22,063 nucleotides of DNA from Phoronis ovalis (lineage: Eukaryota > Phoronida > Phoronidae), in assembly GCA_028565635.1 (NCBI GenBank), contig JAOXYB010092828.1, positions 1 through 22,063 on the forward strand, in the 5' to 3' direction. Below the pieces are notes generated by a model. The model saw only the letters and a program-made list of their open reading frames with translations. It had not been told where the DNA came from and did no database searches. Positions within the stretch are counted from its first letter, which is position 1. Each line of letters begins with the position of its first letter. This document shows, one piece after another, positions 9,373-19,670 of the stretch. The position numbers and the translations under genes are program-made.

Positions 9373-11489
9373 TTAAATAACTTTCAGTACACAATATTTC
9401 ACCGAGAGTTGTGGAAAAGATAGGGGCGTTCCTCTTCTGATAGCAAACTAAAAGAACGGTGCTCCTCAGAGATTGGGTCATGCAGTACCACCAGTTAAAT
9501 AATTTGTCCGTTCTTACCGTGTCATCGCTTTTGTGTACTTTCATTTAAGAAAAAACACCTTGTTTCCGTTTGTTAAAAAAATATTTTATAAATATGGGTT
9601 CTATGTCCAGATATTTTCATTCTTATTGCTAAACTTTCTTTTTCTTCGCTCGAAGATATTTGGAAAAATAACTGGTCAAATATCCACTGTCAAACTAATA
9701 GTTGAATTTATAAAGAAATAACTCTAGGTGCAAATTGTAATGTTTACGCTATGATCAGTCAGTGTAAGTGTTGACCGGTCACAAGTTATATTTACGTGTT
9801 GCCTTGGAAACTTGACCTTCTATGAGTCAAAAATAATTCGTTCTACATAAAAAATTGAATTGCTTTCCTTCCTATTAATTAAAAATTATTAAGGTAGAAA
9901 AATACGTTTCAGTGAGCTTATTTGAATAAACTAGAAACCGTATAAATAAATATATTTTTTATTTTGTAGTAATCACAACATCAAAAATATTTTACTGTAA
10001 CAACATACTAAATTCACAGAAATAAGTAAAGCAGAAAATATACCGGTAATTGAAATGACAATCTTTTTATACCTTCAAACCCTAGAGACTGACGATAATT
10101 AGAACACTCATTCATGTCTGTAGGTTTAACTTCTGTCAAACAATCCTACGCTGGAAATGAAATATTTAACCAATGAGAAACCTTGTTATATTACAGCGTT
10201 AGCGCTGTTACAAAAGTTGTGGGAGGATGTTAATGTTAATAAAACAAACCCGTAACTTGTTTCTTATTGTGTACACAAGTAGTTTCGGGAGATGCAACCA
10301 CATTACTAGATAGGCGAGCTATATATGTACAAATGAATGTTCAGGCGATGCTACTGACGAAAGCTACTAGGAAGAGATAAGTAAACCACATAGAAACGGA
10401 ACAAAACATTTGTGGGTGACTACATTTTTACATAAAAGAGTTGGACATTTTAGTTTATTTATTATTGATATAAGAAACGTGGCAAGACAACAGACTATTA
10501 AATAAAATCATATACATTATAGGACACTGAACAGAAATTAATAAGCTATTGGCATAACAACTTCAGGAATAAGGATAAGCAAATACTTCTCAATTAATTT
10601 GTTTGTTGCATTTAAATCTACCGAAGAATCAAGTTGGTGGATTTTTAAATATTCTTTAAAACATGTAAGTATATTAAACTATAGTTCCTCTACACTTATT
10701 GTATAATGAGTTATGATTTTTTTTTTACAAAATACGAGCACTAAACGTTGCAGAATATTGTATTTGTAAGAGCTGTGAAATCTAAGGTATTTAATAATAT
10801 ATTTTTCTAGATTTTGCTAAATCAGGATGCTTGCTAGTTCTCCAATGCAATTAAAGTCATTAAAATTAGTTAAAAAATATTCTATTACGCTATCAAACGA
10901 AGGTGATGCTTCACTGCTACAAGTTTGTATTTTGCAATCTGATGATGTAGGCAGGTTGAAACATGTATGATGATCGAGGGATATACTTTCGACACAACAT
11001 GTTAGTTATACGAAGAATGGTAACACTAACCACTGGCTTTTATTAAAATACAAACCTATATAAAGCTCAGAAACTTTAAAATGAGTGCTGCATTTTACTT
11101 TCAAGTAATGAAAAGAGTTTTAGAATCTAATGACAATTTCTAATAGGAAAACTTATCGTGGAGAAGTAGATGACTTATTAAGTATAGTAATTCCATACAG
11201 CCATTAGTACGGCTTCAAATTACCCGTGATAAATCATTGTATGAAATTAAATCTGGATTTCCAATTATTTTAAAAACAATTTCATTTATAATTAGAAATT
11301 AGTGTATCAAACCACACACTTTTGCATTAAAAGGATTGAAAGAGGACTAGCTGTTCGACATATCCGATCAAAACGACACATGAAAAGATAAAGACATATT
11401 ATCTTTGTAGGGGAGCTAACACTTTTATAGAATATTATAAAATTCTGAATAAAAGTCTTTGATATTCACTAGCTTTTATTGTGGTAGTG
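9373..11489. other. unassigned, probably intronic DNA
   Basis: Open frames on both strands near 9326-9721 are short and uninformative. No exon, RNA gene or recognisable element stands out. A short palindrome, ACAGCG/CGCTGT, lies at 10193-10208. Confidence 0.4.
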
Positions 11490-11862
11490 CACGCATGGAT
11501 GCCCATGAAAAGCGAATCGTGATGTGCATCGCCGCAATGCACAAATATGCATTGTAGTATCATGCTTGACATTGCTTTATGGTTGACTGCGTATTCACAG
11601 TCTTATCGCAGCGATAAAAATAATATCTTATATGCTTGTACTTAATATCAACTGCGTAATTTAGCTAGTATGGCGTCATGTGGCGCAACACGGCATTAAG
11701 TAATGCAAGAATCGCATGTAATCGTTGGAGTGCGACAAACGGATTAAGCTTTAGATCTCTAGCCATGACATGTCAACGCATACATGCTTCTAGAAGCGCG
11801 AAATCAAAATTTAATGTGTGCAGTGTCGTATGCAGTAATTTCTCTTTATCTGCAGTTTTAGA
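11490..11862 (+). other. CpG-richer island ending at a strong splice donor
   Basis: CpG and ATGCA-type motifs are dense here compared with the flanks, and a hairpin TGTGCAT/ATGCACA lies at 11523-11543. A frame open from ATG 11678 runs 61 codons and meets GA|GTAAGTGA at 11863, a near-consensus donor, in phase 2. The encoded stretch has several Arg, Ser and Cys residues but no signal peptide and no family I recognise. It could be an unannotated exon, a regulatory element, or conserved non-coding DNA. I do not call a gene. Confidence 0.25.
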
Positions 11863-12023
11863 GTAAGTGATATTTAAATTTAGGTCTTCATAGGTATGTA
11901 TGCATAATTGTACATCATATTCTATTTTTGCTCGCAATTTCATTTTAAATCATTTATAGTTCTCAACCAAAATTAAATTTGTTTTCCACAATTAGATACT
12001 ATAATCGCACCAAGTATAACTGA

Positions 12024-12057
12024 TGACGTCATAAGAAAAGAGAAACACTAGTATATA
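12024..12057 (+). promoter_or_regulatory. possible promoter: CRE plus TATA-like box
   Basis: A second perfect TGACGTCA (12024-12031) is followed by TATATA (12052-12057). Transcription would start near 12083, before a purine-rich leader carrying a very short upstream frame (ATG GCA ATT TGA at 12107). A donor-like GTGAGA lies near 12151. This could be an alternative promoter about 1.2 kb before the coding exon at 13278. A related but imperfect TGACGTCG is at 12371. CREB-responsive TATA promoters are common for peptide-hormone genes, which makes it plausible but not proven. Confidence 0.3.
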
Positions 12058-13277
12058 CATAGTATAAGCATCAATTTAACCATAGTTAGCTCGTAAGAGA
12101 GAGACCCATGGCAATTTGAACATTTGCAAAACAAGCTGATTGGAAAGGTGGTGAGAAACCTATTTTTTTCAAAATTCATTTAAAACTATTTAACCGCGCT
12201 GCATGCTGGGACTACTGTTACTAAGTTGTTTTAGTCCCAAGCCGCTCGTGTGCCTGATGACAGGATAGTGTTTTTGACTGGTTAAGTCATTACTTTATAA
12301 ATACTATACATGCAATCAGTCATAGCTAGGTCGTTACCGGGTCAAAACTGTAATCACTCCAAATTATAGTTGACGTCGTAACAACATCAATAGTAAGGTA
12401 GATATAAGGCTTAACATTATGTAGGCCCTACCTGACGCACCGTGTCTAAAACTGAGACAGACTACTAAATATTACGTTTGCATGACAAGCTGGTTTATAT
12501 ATATATATACGTCTGTATGTATTTTAAAATGTAAATGATTGAAGGCTTTCCTAAATATAGTGTTATATGTTGTAGACCTCATTCACCATTGTTTGCGTTA
12601 CAAATCGATGTCACATCACCATTACTTAATGTACGAATTATGTCACTTCTGTCATTTTTTCCAGAAAATTGAAATCAAATAATTAATTTAATGTCGGAAA
12701 TTTATCTTTAGATTACCATGAGTAATAAAGCAGAAAATTAGGAAATTAATTAATTCACATAGTGGTTACGGTAAAGTTATATAGGGAGACGCACGTTGTT
12801 GGTATCAATAAATCTTGACTAGGTAAAATGCATGGTTGACATACAGGATATCCATGCTAAAGTGGAGTAGGGTAATTTCCTTTTTTATCAGGGTGAAACA
12901 GCTTGAAAATTAATGTATTTATTCTATATATAACTCTGTTGATATTTTGGCGCAACGCTAAACGGGCATTAATTACAAAGCATTGTATGTTGACGCACCG
13001 CGCATGACTTACGCAACTGAAATTCTGTTGACTTATTAACATAGTATAGCAATTTCAGGCAACTGAAGGAAAATAGTGGCGAGAAACGTAAATTATTATT
13101 TTTCTGTAATTTCAAATAGCAGTGCTTCTATGCTATTCAGGTAAGAAGCTGTCTTGTAAATGAAAACAAGCACAAGTGAGCCGGTAAAACGGTTATAAAT
13201 AGATTTGGGGGTCAGTAAACATGCCTAGCAAGCAGTATAGCAATTCTGATTTGTTACAATATTTTTTGTTCTTTCAG
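12058..13277. other. sequence before the first coding exon
   Basis: It contains an alternating TA tract (12496-12509) and no supported exon apart from a possible leader near 12083-12150. The last 20 bases form a T-rich tract ending TTCTTTCAG, the acceptor for the coding exon. Confidence 0.45.
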
Positions 13278-13285
13278 ATTTGAAA

Positions 13286-13451
13286 ATGGATGTAAGGTGG
13301 AATTTTATCGAGATTTTTAGCGTCATCTTTATTACACTTCTACTACAGTCTTCTATAGCTTTACCATATTTACGACAACATGGGAATTATAGAACAGACC
13401 TTAAAGATTATAAACACAGGGTTGCCAGAAACCTATTTTATTCACGACCAG
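13286..13451 (+). CDS. secreted prohormone-like peptide precursor, coding exon 1
   Basis: Encodes residues 1-55 of a predicted 98-residue secreted precursor; the rest is in the exon at 16724. The exon begins at 13278 after a T-rich tract and CAG acceptor, and the first ATG (AAAATGG context) follows 8 bases later. Residues 7-25 are a hydrophobic signal-peptide core (FIEIFSVIFITLLLQSSIA) with likely cleavage after Ala25. The next part is basic and tyrosine-rich, with single arginines before the splice. The exon ends CCAG|GTAAGC, a good donor, in phase 1 after codon 55. If unspliced, the frame closes at 13477. The architecture (short secreted precursor, basic cleavage sites, leader intron before the ATG) is that of a neuropeptide or peptide-hormone gene. 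I do not recognise the family. Confidence 0.6.
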
Positions 13452-14704
13452 GTAAGCTTTTATTCTCTTTAACGTAGAACATACATCTTTGCTGAGGTTA
13501 GTGACTGGTCAGTGATTCCAGAACTTGTAGCAAAATGCTATGCTCGTGAGTTTTATACCTTTGACAGCTGCTCTCGTTACGAGAGGCCGGATATATGGAT
13601 CAGAGGTACCAAATCATTGTTGAAATTGCGTATACTTGGGAATTCTTTGAAGTGGCTTTATTTGATCTTTTAAACTTTGTTCGGTAACTCTGACATGCAT
13701 TATGTACACTGATATATGAGTATTCCTATTATTGCATCATAGCAGATTATTTTAGTAGGTATTCCAGTGTCAAATACGCTAAGAAAAGCAATGTGCAACA
13801 TTTTGACCCAAAACACTATACAATTTAACTGTTTGCGATAGTCAAGAGAACAAAATACAGATTAATTTTTCAAAAGCGAGGAAAGATATTATAAATTCTA
13901 AACTCAATGACATTATACACAGCTTCGTTCCATTTTCCATTCATGTCAAGCGACATTAGATAAATATATCTAGCACATACATTGGAAAGCTAATACTACC
14001 AGCGTTATGACTTAGCTGTAAAAATTCTTTAGTAAATAAAATAAATACCCGTAATGTGTGGCACGTTTAGGGGGAGGGCTTTAGGGAAATGCTCTATTAA
14101 AAAAACTTTATTTAATAAGGGGAGCATATTATTCAGACATTATAAAATTGGCAAGCAATTTCAAATATTTAATCGGGCGAAAAGGTTTGATTTTCTTACA
14201 CAAAGACTAAAGTTATATCATTATTGATTTTTTTTCTTTTTTGAATTTTATCGTGATATTTCAATCTGATCCATTTAAAGATGGTTTCATACATTAAGTT
14301 GATCAGGATTAATTGAGTAATTTTAAAAGGTCCTGGTACCGATCATTAAGCATAATTTTGTTCGGTTAGAAACAGACGTCTTGTGTAATCCCACGCAATT
14401 CCAGACGCTTTTTATGTCAAACGTAAATTTTGTTCAGACAGATTGGCGCGAAATGAAATATATAGTAAATAATAGATTAATTAATAACTCAAGCGTCCAT
14501 CCTTAGGTATTAAGAAATGATATGATAACAATTATAGCCATGTTGCAACATACGACTTCTAAAAATGACCGGAGGAGATATACGATTGCAAAATAGCATT
14601 TTGGCGCCTCATCATAAATCAAAGAAACTTTAAGTGGTAAAAGAGTGCTCATGATGAAAAATAGAAGTGCGAATAGGCAAATGTTCTAATTTTTTAATTA
14701 TCAG

Positions 14705-14770
14705 CAACGTGCAAAGTGTTAAGCAGGTGAACACCTGGATCCGGCGCCCGGATGAGATCGAGGCCGCGAC
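14705..14770 (+). other. exon-like 66-nt segment within the intron
   Basis: A pyrimidine-rich tract ending ATTATCAG precedes the segment, and AC|GTATGA follows it. Between them the base composition jumps to GC-rich and drops back directly after the donor. The segment is 66 bases long and would be phase 2 at both ends, so its inclusion would not shift a frame. Its open frame contains a stretch reading NTWIRRPDEIEAA, which looks more protein-like than the surrounding noise. It does not fit the phase of the prohormone exons (phase 1), so it would belong to another transcript or be a relic. I do not recognise the peptide. Confidence 0.3.
14724..14753. repeat. two adjacent perfect short palindromes
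   Basis: CAGGTG-AA-CACCTG (14724-14737) is followed at once by ATCCGG-CGC-CCGGAT (14739-14753). Both are GC-rich in AT-rich DNA and lie inside the exon-like segment. They could be binding sites for dimeric proteins (CAGGTG and CACCTG are E-boxes) or RNA hairpins. Confidence 0.6.
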
Positions 14771-14957
14771 GTATGATAATATAGTCATATTCCAAGTGCA
14801 GATTTATTTTACTACAGCTCACATAATTCTCATAATTGAAAAGCGTGCTTTCAAATGTATCCATTTTAATGGAATTAGAAAATTGTCGCTAAGCGATAAA
14901 AATATCTGTAATGTTTTGTTATTAAACCACTTTTATTACGAACATATTTAGTCTAAA

Positions 14958-15272
14958 ATGGGATACTTTGGTATGCATGTCCTGTTTATTTACGGCAGTT
15001 GCTTGAGACACGTGTTCCGCATTTGCCCGGAAGGGAAGTGTGAATCTGCCTCCCATCGCGAAAGGTCGTCGTGTGATGCACACTGTGGACAGAGATTGGC
15101 AGCTATAATATTTCCAATTTTCATGATTAGCTTAATAAGGCAAATGAAAGTACATTCATGTTATTCTGTTTGTTCGAAAAAAATAATAATAATAAAATTA
15201 CCTTTTTTTTATCTTAACTATTTATTGGTAAAAAAAGGCTTACAGATTACATGTAATTCGTTAGGCGACTAA
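14958..15272 (+). other. cysteine-rich open frame, 104 codons, unrecognised
   Basis: From ATG 14958 the frame reads 104 codons and has a cysteine-rich middle (C-x7-C-x4-C-x10-C-x3-C, about residues 15-43) followed by a hydrophobic stretch (AAIIFPIFMISLI). An acceptor-like sequence ending TTTACGGCAG lies at 14998, just before the GC-richer part. The same frame is open upstream from 14667 with only one stop (TAG, 14949-14951) in 202 codons, which is unusual in DNA this AT-rich. No clear downstream donor, signal peptide or family match is visible. It may be an exon of an overlapping gene, a decayed gene, or chance. Confidence 0.22.
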
Positions 15273-16723
15273 CAGAATCTGGAGTGAATTTAAAAAATAA
15301 ACAATTATTCTCTGCGAGCTAGTAAACAAACATAACACAGTTCCTTCTAAAAGTGTTTTGTCGTGGAAGATTACAAACAAGATAAATCTTAAAACAACAT
15401 CGCGGTTCTCCTTCTTCAGGAATAATACAATTTGAGGCAAAACAAGTGACAAAGACATTCATGCGACGTGCATATTTTGATAGAGAATTACAAACACATC
15501 CGAACTCATTAACGTCTTCTAACGAGGAATATAATTAAATTGCAAGATGAAGATCACCTCCCGGTACACTAAAGCTGTGTATAATATTGCTGGGGCCCTG
15601 AGTACATATCCAAAGTAAGACGTCCTCTATAGCTAATTAATCATCCTATGCTTGATGTTCTACTAATTAGTTACAATAATTGACACACCCTCAAGTAACG
15701 CAACCGTACGTAATATTATGTCATCAAGACGATTAATAAGACATAAAGATTGTACTCAGCATCATAGCTCAACGCGTATATGACAGCTTACATAACTCGT
15801 ACCATGTAAATATGAAATATTTAAACTTACCTACGCAAGTGACTTTTCATAATTTATAAATAGCCACGACAAAATGAAGTGAGAACGTTACAGGTGTGTT
15901 AGCCTGTCTACAGGCTAAGGAAGAACTAGGATTTAATATATCGATAGTTGACAATTTTGATAATTTTACTCATATTTCGTCATTTATAACAGTAATGTCA
16001 ATAAATTGATCATTATTAGTGCTGAAAATAAAAATATATAAAATTGGCATTTTGTGTATCAAACTATCGACATTTAAATATGACTAAATATAAGGTACAC
16101 AGTTTGAAAACATAGAATTTATCATCACTTTATTAGGCAATTTGAGTAAAAAAAAAATGTTCAATGATACAAACTTCGTTATACAGACTGAGTCCAGTCT
16201 ACTGATTTGTGTTAAAAATTCCAACTTTTATTAAAAGTGGTTCGACAAAAGTATGCATTATTAAATGGCTCTGTCATATTTTTACAGATAACTCAATAAG
16301 AAATAACAAAAAATGATACTGCATAGTTCCAAAAACCACAAAGCGCGCATTATGAATATGCATAGGAAATGCACTTGTACTTTATAACTGTATTAAGTTC
16401 GATAACAGGAATCAAAACAACTTATTTGTAAAAGCTAAGATTAGAAATAGTGCCTAAAAATGAACGACATGTCAATAGATAATTGTAAGTGGTTTAGAAA
16501 TGAATAAATCTATAATAAGTGATTATTATTAGGTTTCGAAGTTTAAATATTGAATGAAGATTAAACATTAATATATTAACGTTCCTGATTAAGTTTATTT
16601 AAAGTACCAGATGCAAGATAAATACGCCGCGGTTTGGTATTCCTTGAAAAAAAACAGACGTGTAGACAGCACGATGAGTCTTCTATACAATTTTAATTAA
16701 ATTGTAATTCTTATATTTTTCAG

Positions 16724-16854
16724 CTTTAAGACGATCATCAGAAGCATATAGTAAGAAACGAGCGAGGAATTGTCCGCCAGGAATGAGGAAAATTGACTGC
16801 AATGATGCACTGTTTAGCGTATGGATGCACGTGTTACGAAAATCGAGAGGATAG
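16724..16854 (+). CDS. secreted prohormone-like peptide precursor, coding exon 2
   Basis: Encodes residue 56 (split codon G|CT, Ala) to 98 and the stop TAG. It follows a T-rich tract and TTTTTCAG acceptor, and joins coding exon 1 in phase 1 without a frame break. Cleavage sites are visible at RR 58-59 and KKR 66-68. Cutting after KKR would release a 30-residue C-terminal peptide with cysteines at 72 and 81 (CPPGMRKIDC), able to form one disulfide loop of eight residues, then a tail with W89 and a basic end RKSRG. A C-terminal Gly after Arg could give an amidated Arg. The NCPPG string recalls the end of vasopressin/oxytocin-type peptides, but the first ring cysteine is missing, so I regard this as coincidence. 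Whitnin/SPTR-type and elevenin-type precursors are worth comparing. Confidence 0.55.
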
Positions 16855-17490
16855 AAATACTGAAGGAATGTGGATGTATTATTATCGAAATGTGTCATGT
16901 GGTGGGGAAGAAGATCACCCGGAAATCCGTGATAGGCAGTAGTGTTACGATAATAATACGGAATACTAATTTAGAAAGAAATATCATATATAAAAATAGC
17001 GATTGGAAATACCGCAATTTTCATCACAACCGCGAATGGCTTCGTCATCCGCCGAGCCATTTGGACGCCAAGTTGGTTGAAAGCCTGTGGCGATCTTAGA
17101 ATTGGCCAGAGTATTGATGCCAACGAATCGACGCTCTGATATCATCAGCTCTTCGCAAGGGAAAGGCGAAGATATAAACATTAACGACATGCAAAAGGAT
17201 ATGTAGATCCTCGGTAGGAGTTGTTCTACTGAACTGAAATCAACTATTACATATCACCACAAACAATATCACATGTTTACACATTTGGGTTGTTTCGTGG
17301 TACAAAACTGTATCAGTATTAAGAAATCCATATTTGTTGAAAACTATGAAAATCTAAATGAAATTTCCAATATATTATAACTTTTGGCATTGTTATTCGA
17401 AATTCGAAGTATAATTCCCATAATTCTTAGTAATGAAGCTATAAAATCTGTCTAGTGATGAAAGTTGGAATTAAAGCACAGTGAAGCAAC
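16855..17490 (+). other. 3' untranslated region of the prohormone gene (predicted)
   Basis: From the stop to the predicted cleavage site just after the ATTAAA at 17470. The part at 16990-17170 is less A/T-rich and has open frames on both strands (16821-17099 plus; 16984-17190 minus). Neither has a signal peptide, a proper splice link or a family I know, so I take them as chance frames in the UTR. Confidence 0.45.
17470..17475 (+). terminator. poly(A) signal ATTAAA
   Basis: ATTAAA, the second most common animal poly(A) signal, is followed within 15-30 bases by the GT-rich stretch GTCTGTTTGTTCTG (17491-17504), as expected for a cleavage site near 17485-17490. It is the first good signal after the stop codon. 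Another ATTAAA lies near 17550. Confidence 0.5.
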
Positions 17491-17997
17491 GTCTGTTTGT
17501 TCTGCTAAATTATTGTTATAAATTGTGCTGCATTTATTTGATTTTGTTATTAAATCACGTTAGCCAACAATAGCATGATAGTTCTTTCTGATGCTGCCAA
17601 ACATGTGACGCATGCGCAGTTATATTTTATTTTTATTTTGTAACATAAGATCATATTTATTTATTTATTTTATGACTAAATACTTTTTAATTATTGCAAA
17701 ATTGTTTTATTTTCTGCCTAAAAGCGTGTTTAGAAAATATTACACAGCCAGAGCAAACATCAACATTGGTCAACTAAATGACCTAAGTGTATTGCATATG
17801 CGTACTAGATGAAGTACCAGGATGATAAACATAATCAGCAGGGCGAGACAGCGAAGGTGGAAAGACATACGAAACACACCACCTTCATGTCATGATAAGT
17901 TGAACATTCACTAATACATCGTTTCACGTGTAAGTCATGATTTGAATACACAGCACTACACGTGTATTTGTTCAAGTATAATAGTCCATCAAAATGT
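17491..17997. other. unassigned DNA downstream of the poly(A) site
   Basis: It contains CGCATGCGCA (17609-17618), close to the NRF-1 consensus, and an inverted pair CACGTGTA/TACACGTG (17925-17965). A 66-codon frame from 17612 is hydrophobic AT-rich noise. Confidence 0.35.
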
Positions 17998-18012
17998 CCA
18001 CTAGGGGGCGCC
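17998..18012 (+). promoter_or_regulatory. perfect CTCF-type motif, + orientation
   Basis: CCACTAGGGGGCGCC fits the bilaterian CTCF core CCASYAGRGGGCRSY at all 15 positions and is a conspicuous GC-rich string in AT-rich DNA. CTCF binds such sites as an insulator or architectural protein in vertebrates and flies, and the gene is present in molluscs. Similar strings also occur at the ends of some dispersed repeats, so it may be part of an old element. Confidence 0.5.
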
Positions 18013-19193
18013 TGTGCTCCCGCATCTTAACTTTCGTGATACAACGATATCATTGATTTATCAACCTTATATCGTATTTCTATTCCTCGAGCCCTACATC
18101 AGATCACTGACTCTAAACCCGAGCCATACATTTCGTTAACAACGTCAATTCCTGAGACGAAACTTCGATTCTGCAGCTTGAACTACTTTTTTCATCTGTA
18201 TATGCGCAACAAGTACTATGATTGAATGTATAAGGCACACTTTCATGAAACGGATGTGTTTCGGTCTAGCAACACAAATGCACACTTTGTCCTAGAAAGT
18301 TACAGCCATCCATCATCACCGTACAATGTTATGCGGTAGCGGTAATGTTAGCGTACAGGTACCACCAAGGAGAAATCACCTTATCCACTAGGCACGACAA
18401 ATATATTACGTCTAACACAACATGTTTACAATCCAGAAATATAGCAATAACAAATGGCATCGCTTAGTAAGTTAAGAAATTAAAATTAGTGTTAACAGAG
18501 AAAGTACATTTCTTAAGCTGATCTTAATTTAGCTTTTCCTATGTAGCTCGCTTCTAAAAGAGATTGCTATATGTCACATATGAATAATACAAAGATTAAT
18601 TACGCGTTGCATAGTTGTTTATCAGCGGTAATGCGGTAGTTAATCATGTTAAAGATGTCTGGAAAAGAGCTTACACTTTAATTTCAATCATTCAGAAAAA
18701 TGTGCGAGATGTCCCAGAACAATTTAAAACTGCTTATAAGAATTAATGTATATACTTTTTTTTATCTCATAAAAGCAGTTTTTTTTTAAAATTTAGATTA
18801 AACAAACTGTTTAAAAAAGATTAAGCTAAAACAAATACAAACAGTTTACATTTTGAATATAAGATTTCTAGGAAAAAATGTAAGGCCTAATTTCATTGGT
18901 TAAAATGTGTTACGTAATATCAGAATCATTCGATGATGAATAATGAAATATAAATTTAATTAAGTCAAAAGTAAGATTCAGTTTTTAGGAAACGCATATA
19001 TATTACTAACTTTAGCATGTAAATTTTAAATTTAATAATCTAAAAATTAAAAACTATATTTAGTGTTTATAATATAATATATGTCATTGTTTTTTTTTTG
19101 TAGTAACAGCATAGCACAGACTTAATTATGTAAGTGTCTATGTATTTAATTTCGAAATGTAATGAGGGAGTAAATCATTTCTTTTCGTTTCAG
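18013..19193. other. unassigned AT-rich DNA
   Basis: No supported exon or element. A hairpin AAAACTGCTT/AAGCAGTTTT lies at 18726-18782. The last bases form a T-rich tract ending TTTTCGTTTCAG, the acceptor for the candidate exon that follows. Confidence 0.4.
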
Positions 19194-19670
19194 ACCCTGT
19201 GAATGTATTCTGGGCGCTGGTTTATGTGATAATTGGGCAATTTAGGAAGGTGTGAAAGATATACCATAAATAACTTGCTAGTGGCTTAGGTTTTTAATTC
19301 AGCTCTCAGATACCTTCAGAAGGGCAGCTAATTTTTAAATTATTTTATTACATATAAATCGGTTTTGTTGTTTGTGACTAAAGAAATAAAAGAAATCCCG
19401 GTTTTGTGAAGCTACAACATTGGTCTGTTGGACCTCCTCACAATAATGTTTCCATATAATTAAAGAGTTTTCAGAGTTTGGATTGCTCGCTGGCTTCAGT
19501 TTTAAGTTGTTTTAAGCCACAAATATATCTTTTTTAACATAACTATTTATGTATTTATTTATTATGGAAGTACCAATTACAATTCAAGTATTTGAGGTTC
19601 TTCGTTTGTTTAATGCAGTAATGTGTTAATTCTGTTTATCTCAATAAATGTCAGCTTTTCCAGTGTCGGA
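19194..19670 (+). other. candidate alternative last exon
   Basis: A strong acceptor (TTTCTTTTCGTTTCAG) opens this stretch and AATAAA at 19643 could close it. Spliced from coding exon 1 in phase 1, it would add 20 residues (D, then PVNVFWALVYVIIGQFRKV) and stop at 19253-19255. That product would be a 75-residue protein with a hydrophobic tail in place of the cysteine peptide. In phase 2 it would instead give a short cysteine-containing tail (PCECILGAGLCDNWAI, stop 19243-19245), but no matching phase-2 donor exists in the two coding exons. It may therefore be an alternative last exon, the last exon of another transcript, or a decoy. Confidence 0.35.
19643..19648 (+). terminator. poly(A) signal AATAAA
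   Basis: AATAAATGTCAGCTTTTCC is followed by the GT-containing CCAGTGTCGG. It would end the candidate exon at 19194, giving a 3' UTR of about 0.4 kb. An earlier AATAAA near 19384 is a weaker alternative. Confidence 0.4.

Larger units (their letters stand above)
13452..16723 (+). other. intron between the two coding exons
   Basis: GTAAGC at the 5' end and a T-rich tract ending TTTTTCAG at the 3' end bound a phase-1 intron of 3272 bases. Most of it is plain AT-rich DNA; 15273-16700 holds nothing I can name. The exception is the GC-richer, exon-like stretch at 14705-15107, described separately. Confidence 0.55.

Noticed and set aside
13280-13477. Single-exon 65-residue protein starting at TTG 13280
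   Set aside because: TTG starts are not expected in animals. The ATG at 13286 is preferred, and the frame beyond 13451 is intronic, after a GTAAGC donor.
15261-15458. 65-codon minus-strand frame
   Set aside because: Hydrophobic AT-rich noise without splice, promoter or poly(A) context.
16724-16854. Vasopressin/oxytocin-type peptide because of NCPPG
   Set aside because: The first ring cysteine is absent, no GKR follows and there is no neurophysin domain. The string is too short to carry the assignment.
16821-17099. 92-codon frame overlapping exon 2 in another phase, with ECGC and MCHVVGKK
   Set aside because: From the acceptor at 16724 this frame hits a stop at 16749. It is reachable only from an internal ATG with no splice support, whereas the phase-1 frame fits the upstream exon and gives dibasic sites.
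16984-17190. 68-codon minus-strand frame
   Set aside because: It has an ATG and some non-repetitive sequence, but no promoter, splice site or recognisable family. It lies in the predicted 3' UTR.
17609-17618. NRF-1-type promoter at CGCATGCGCA
   Set aside because: The motif is close to consensus, but no CpG island, exon or start region lies next to it. I mention it only as a note.
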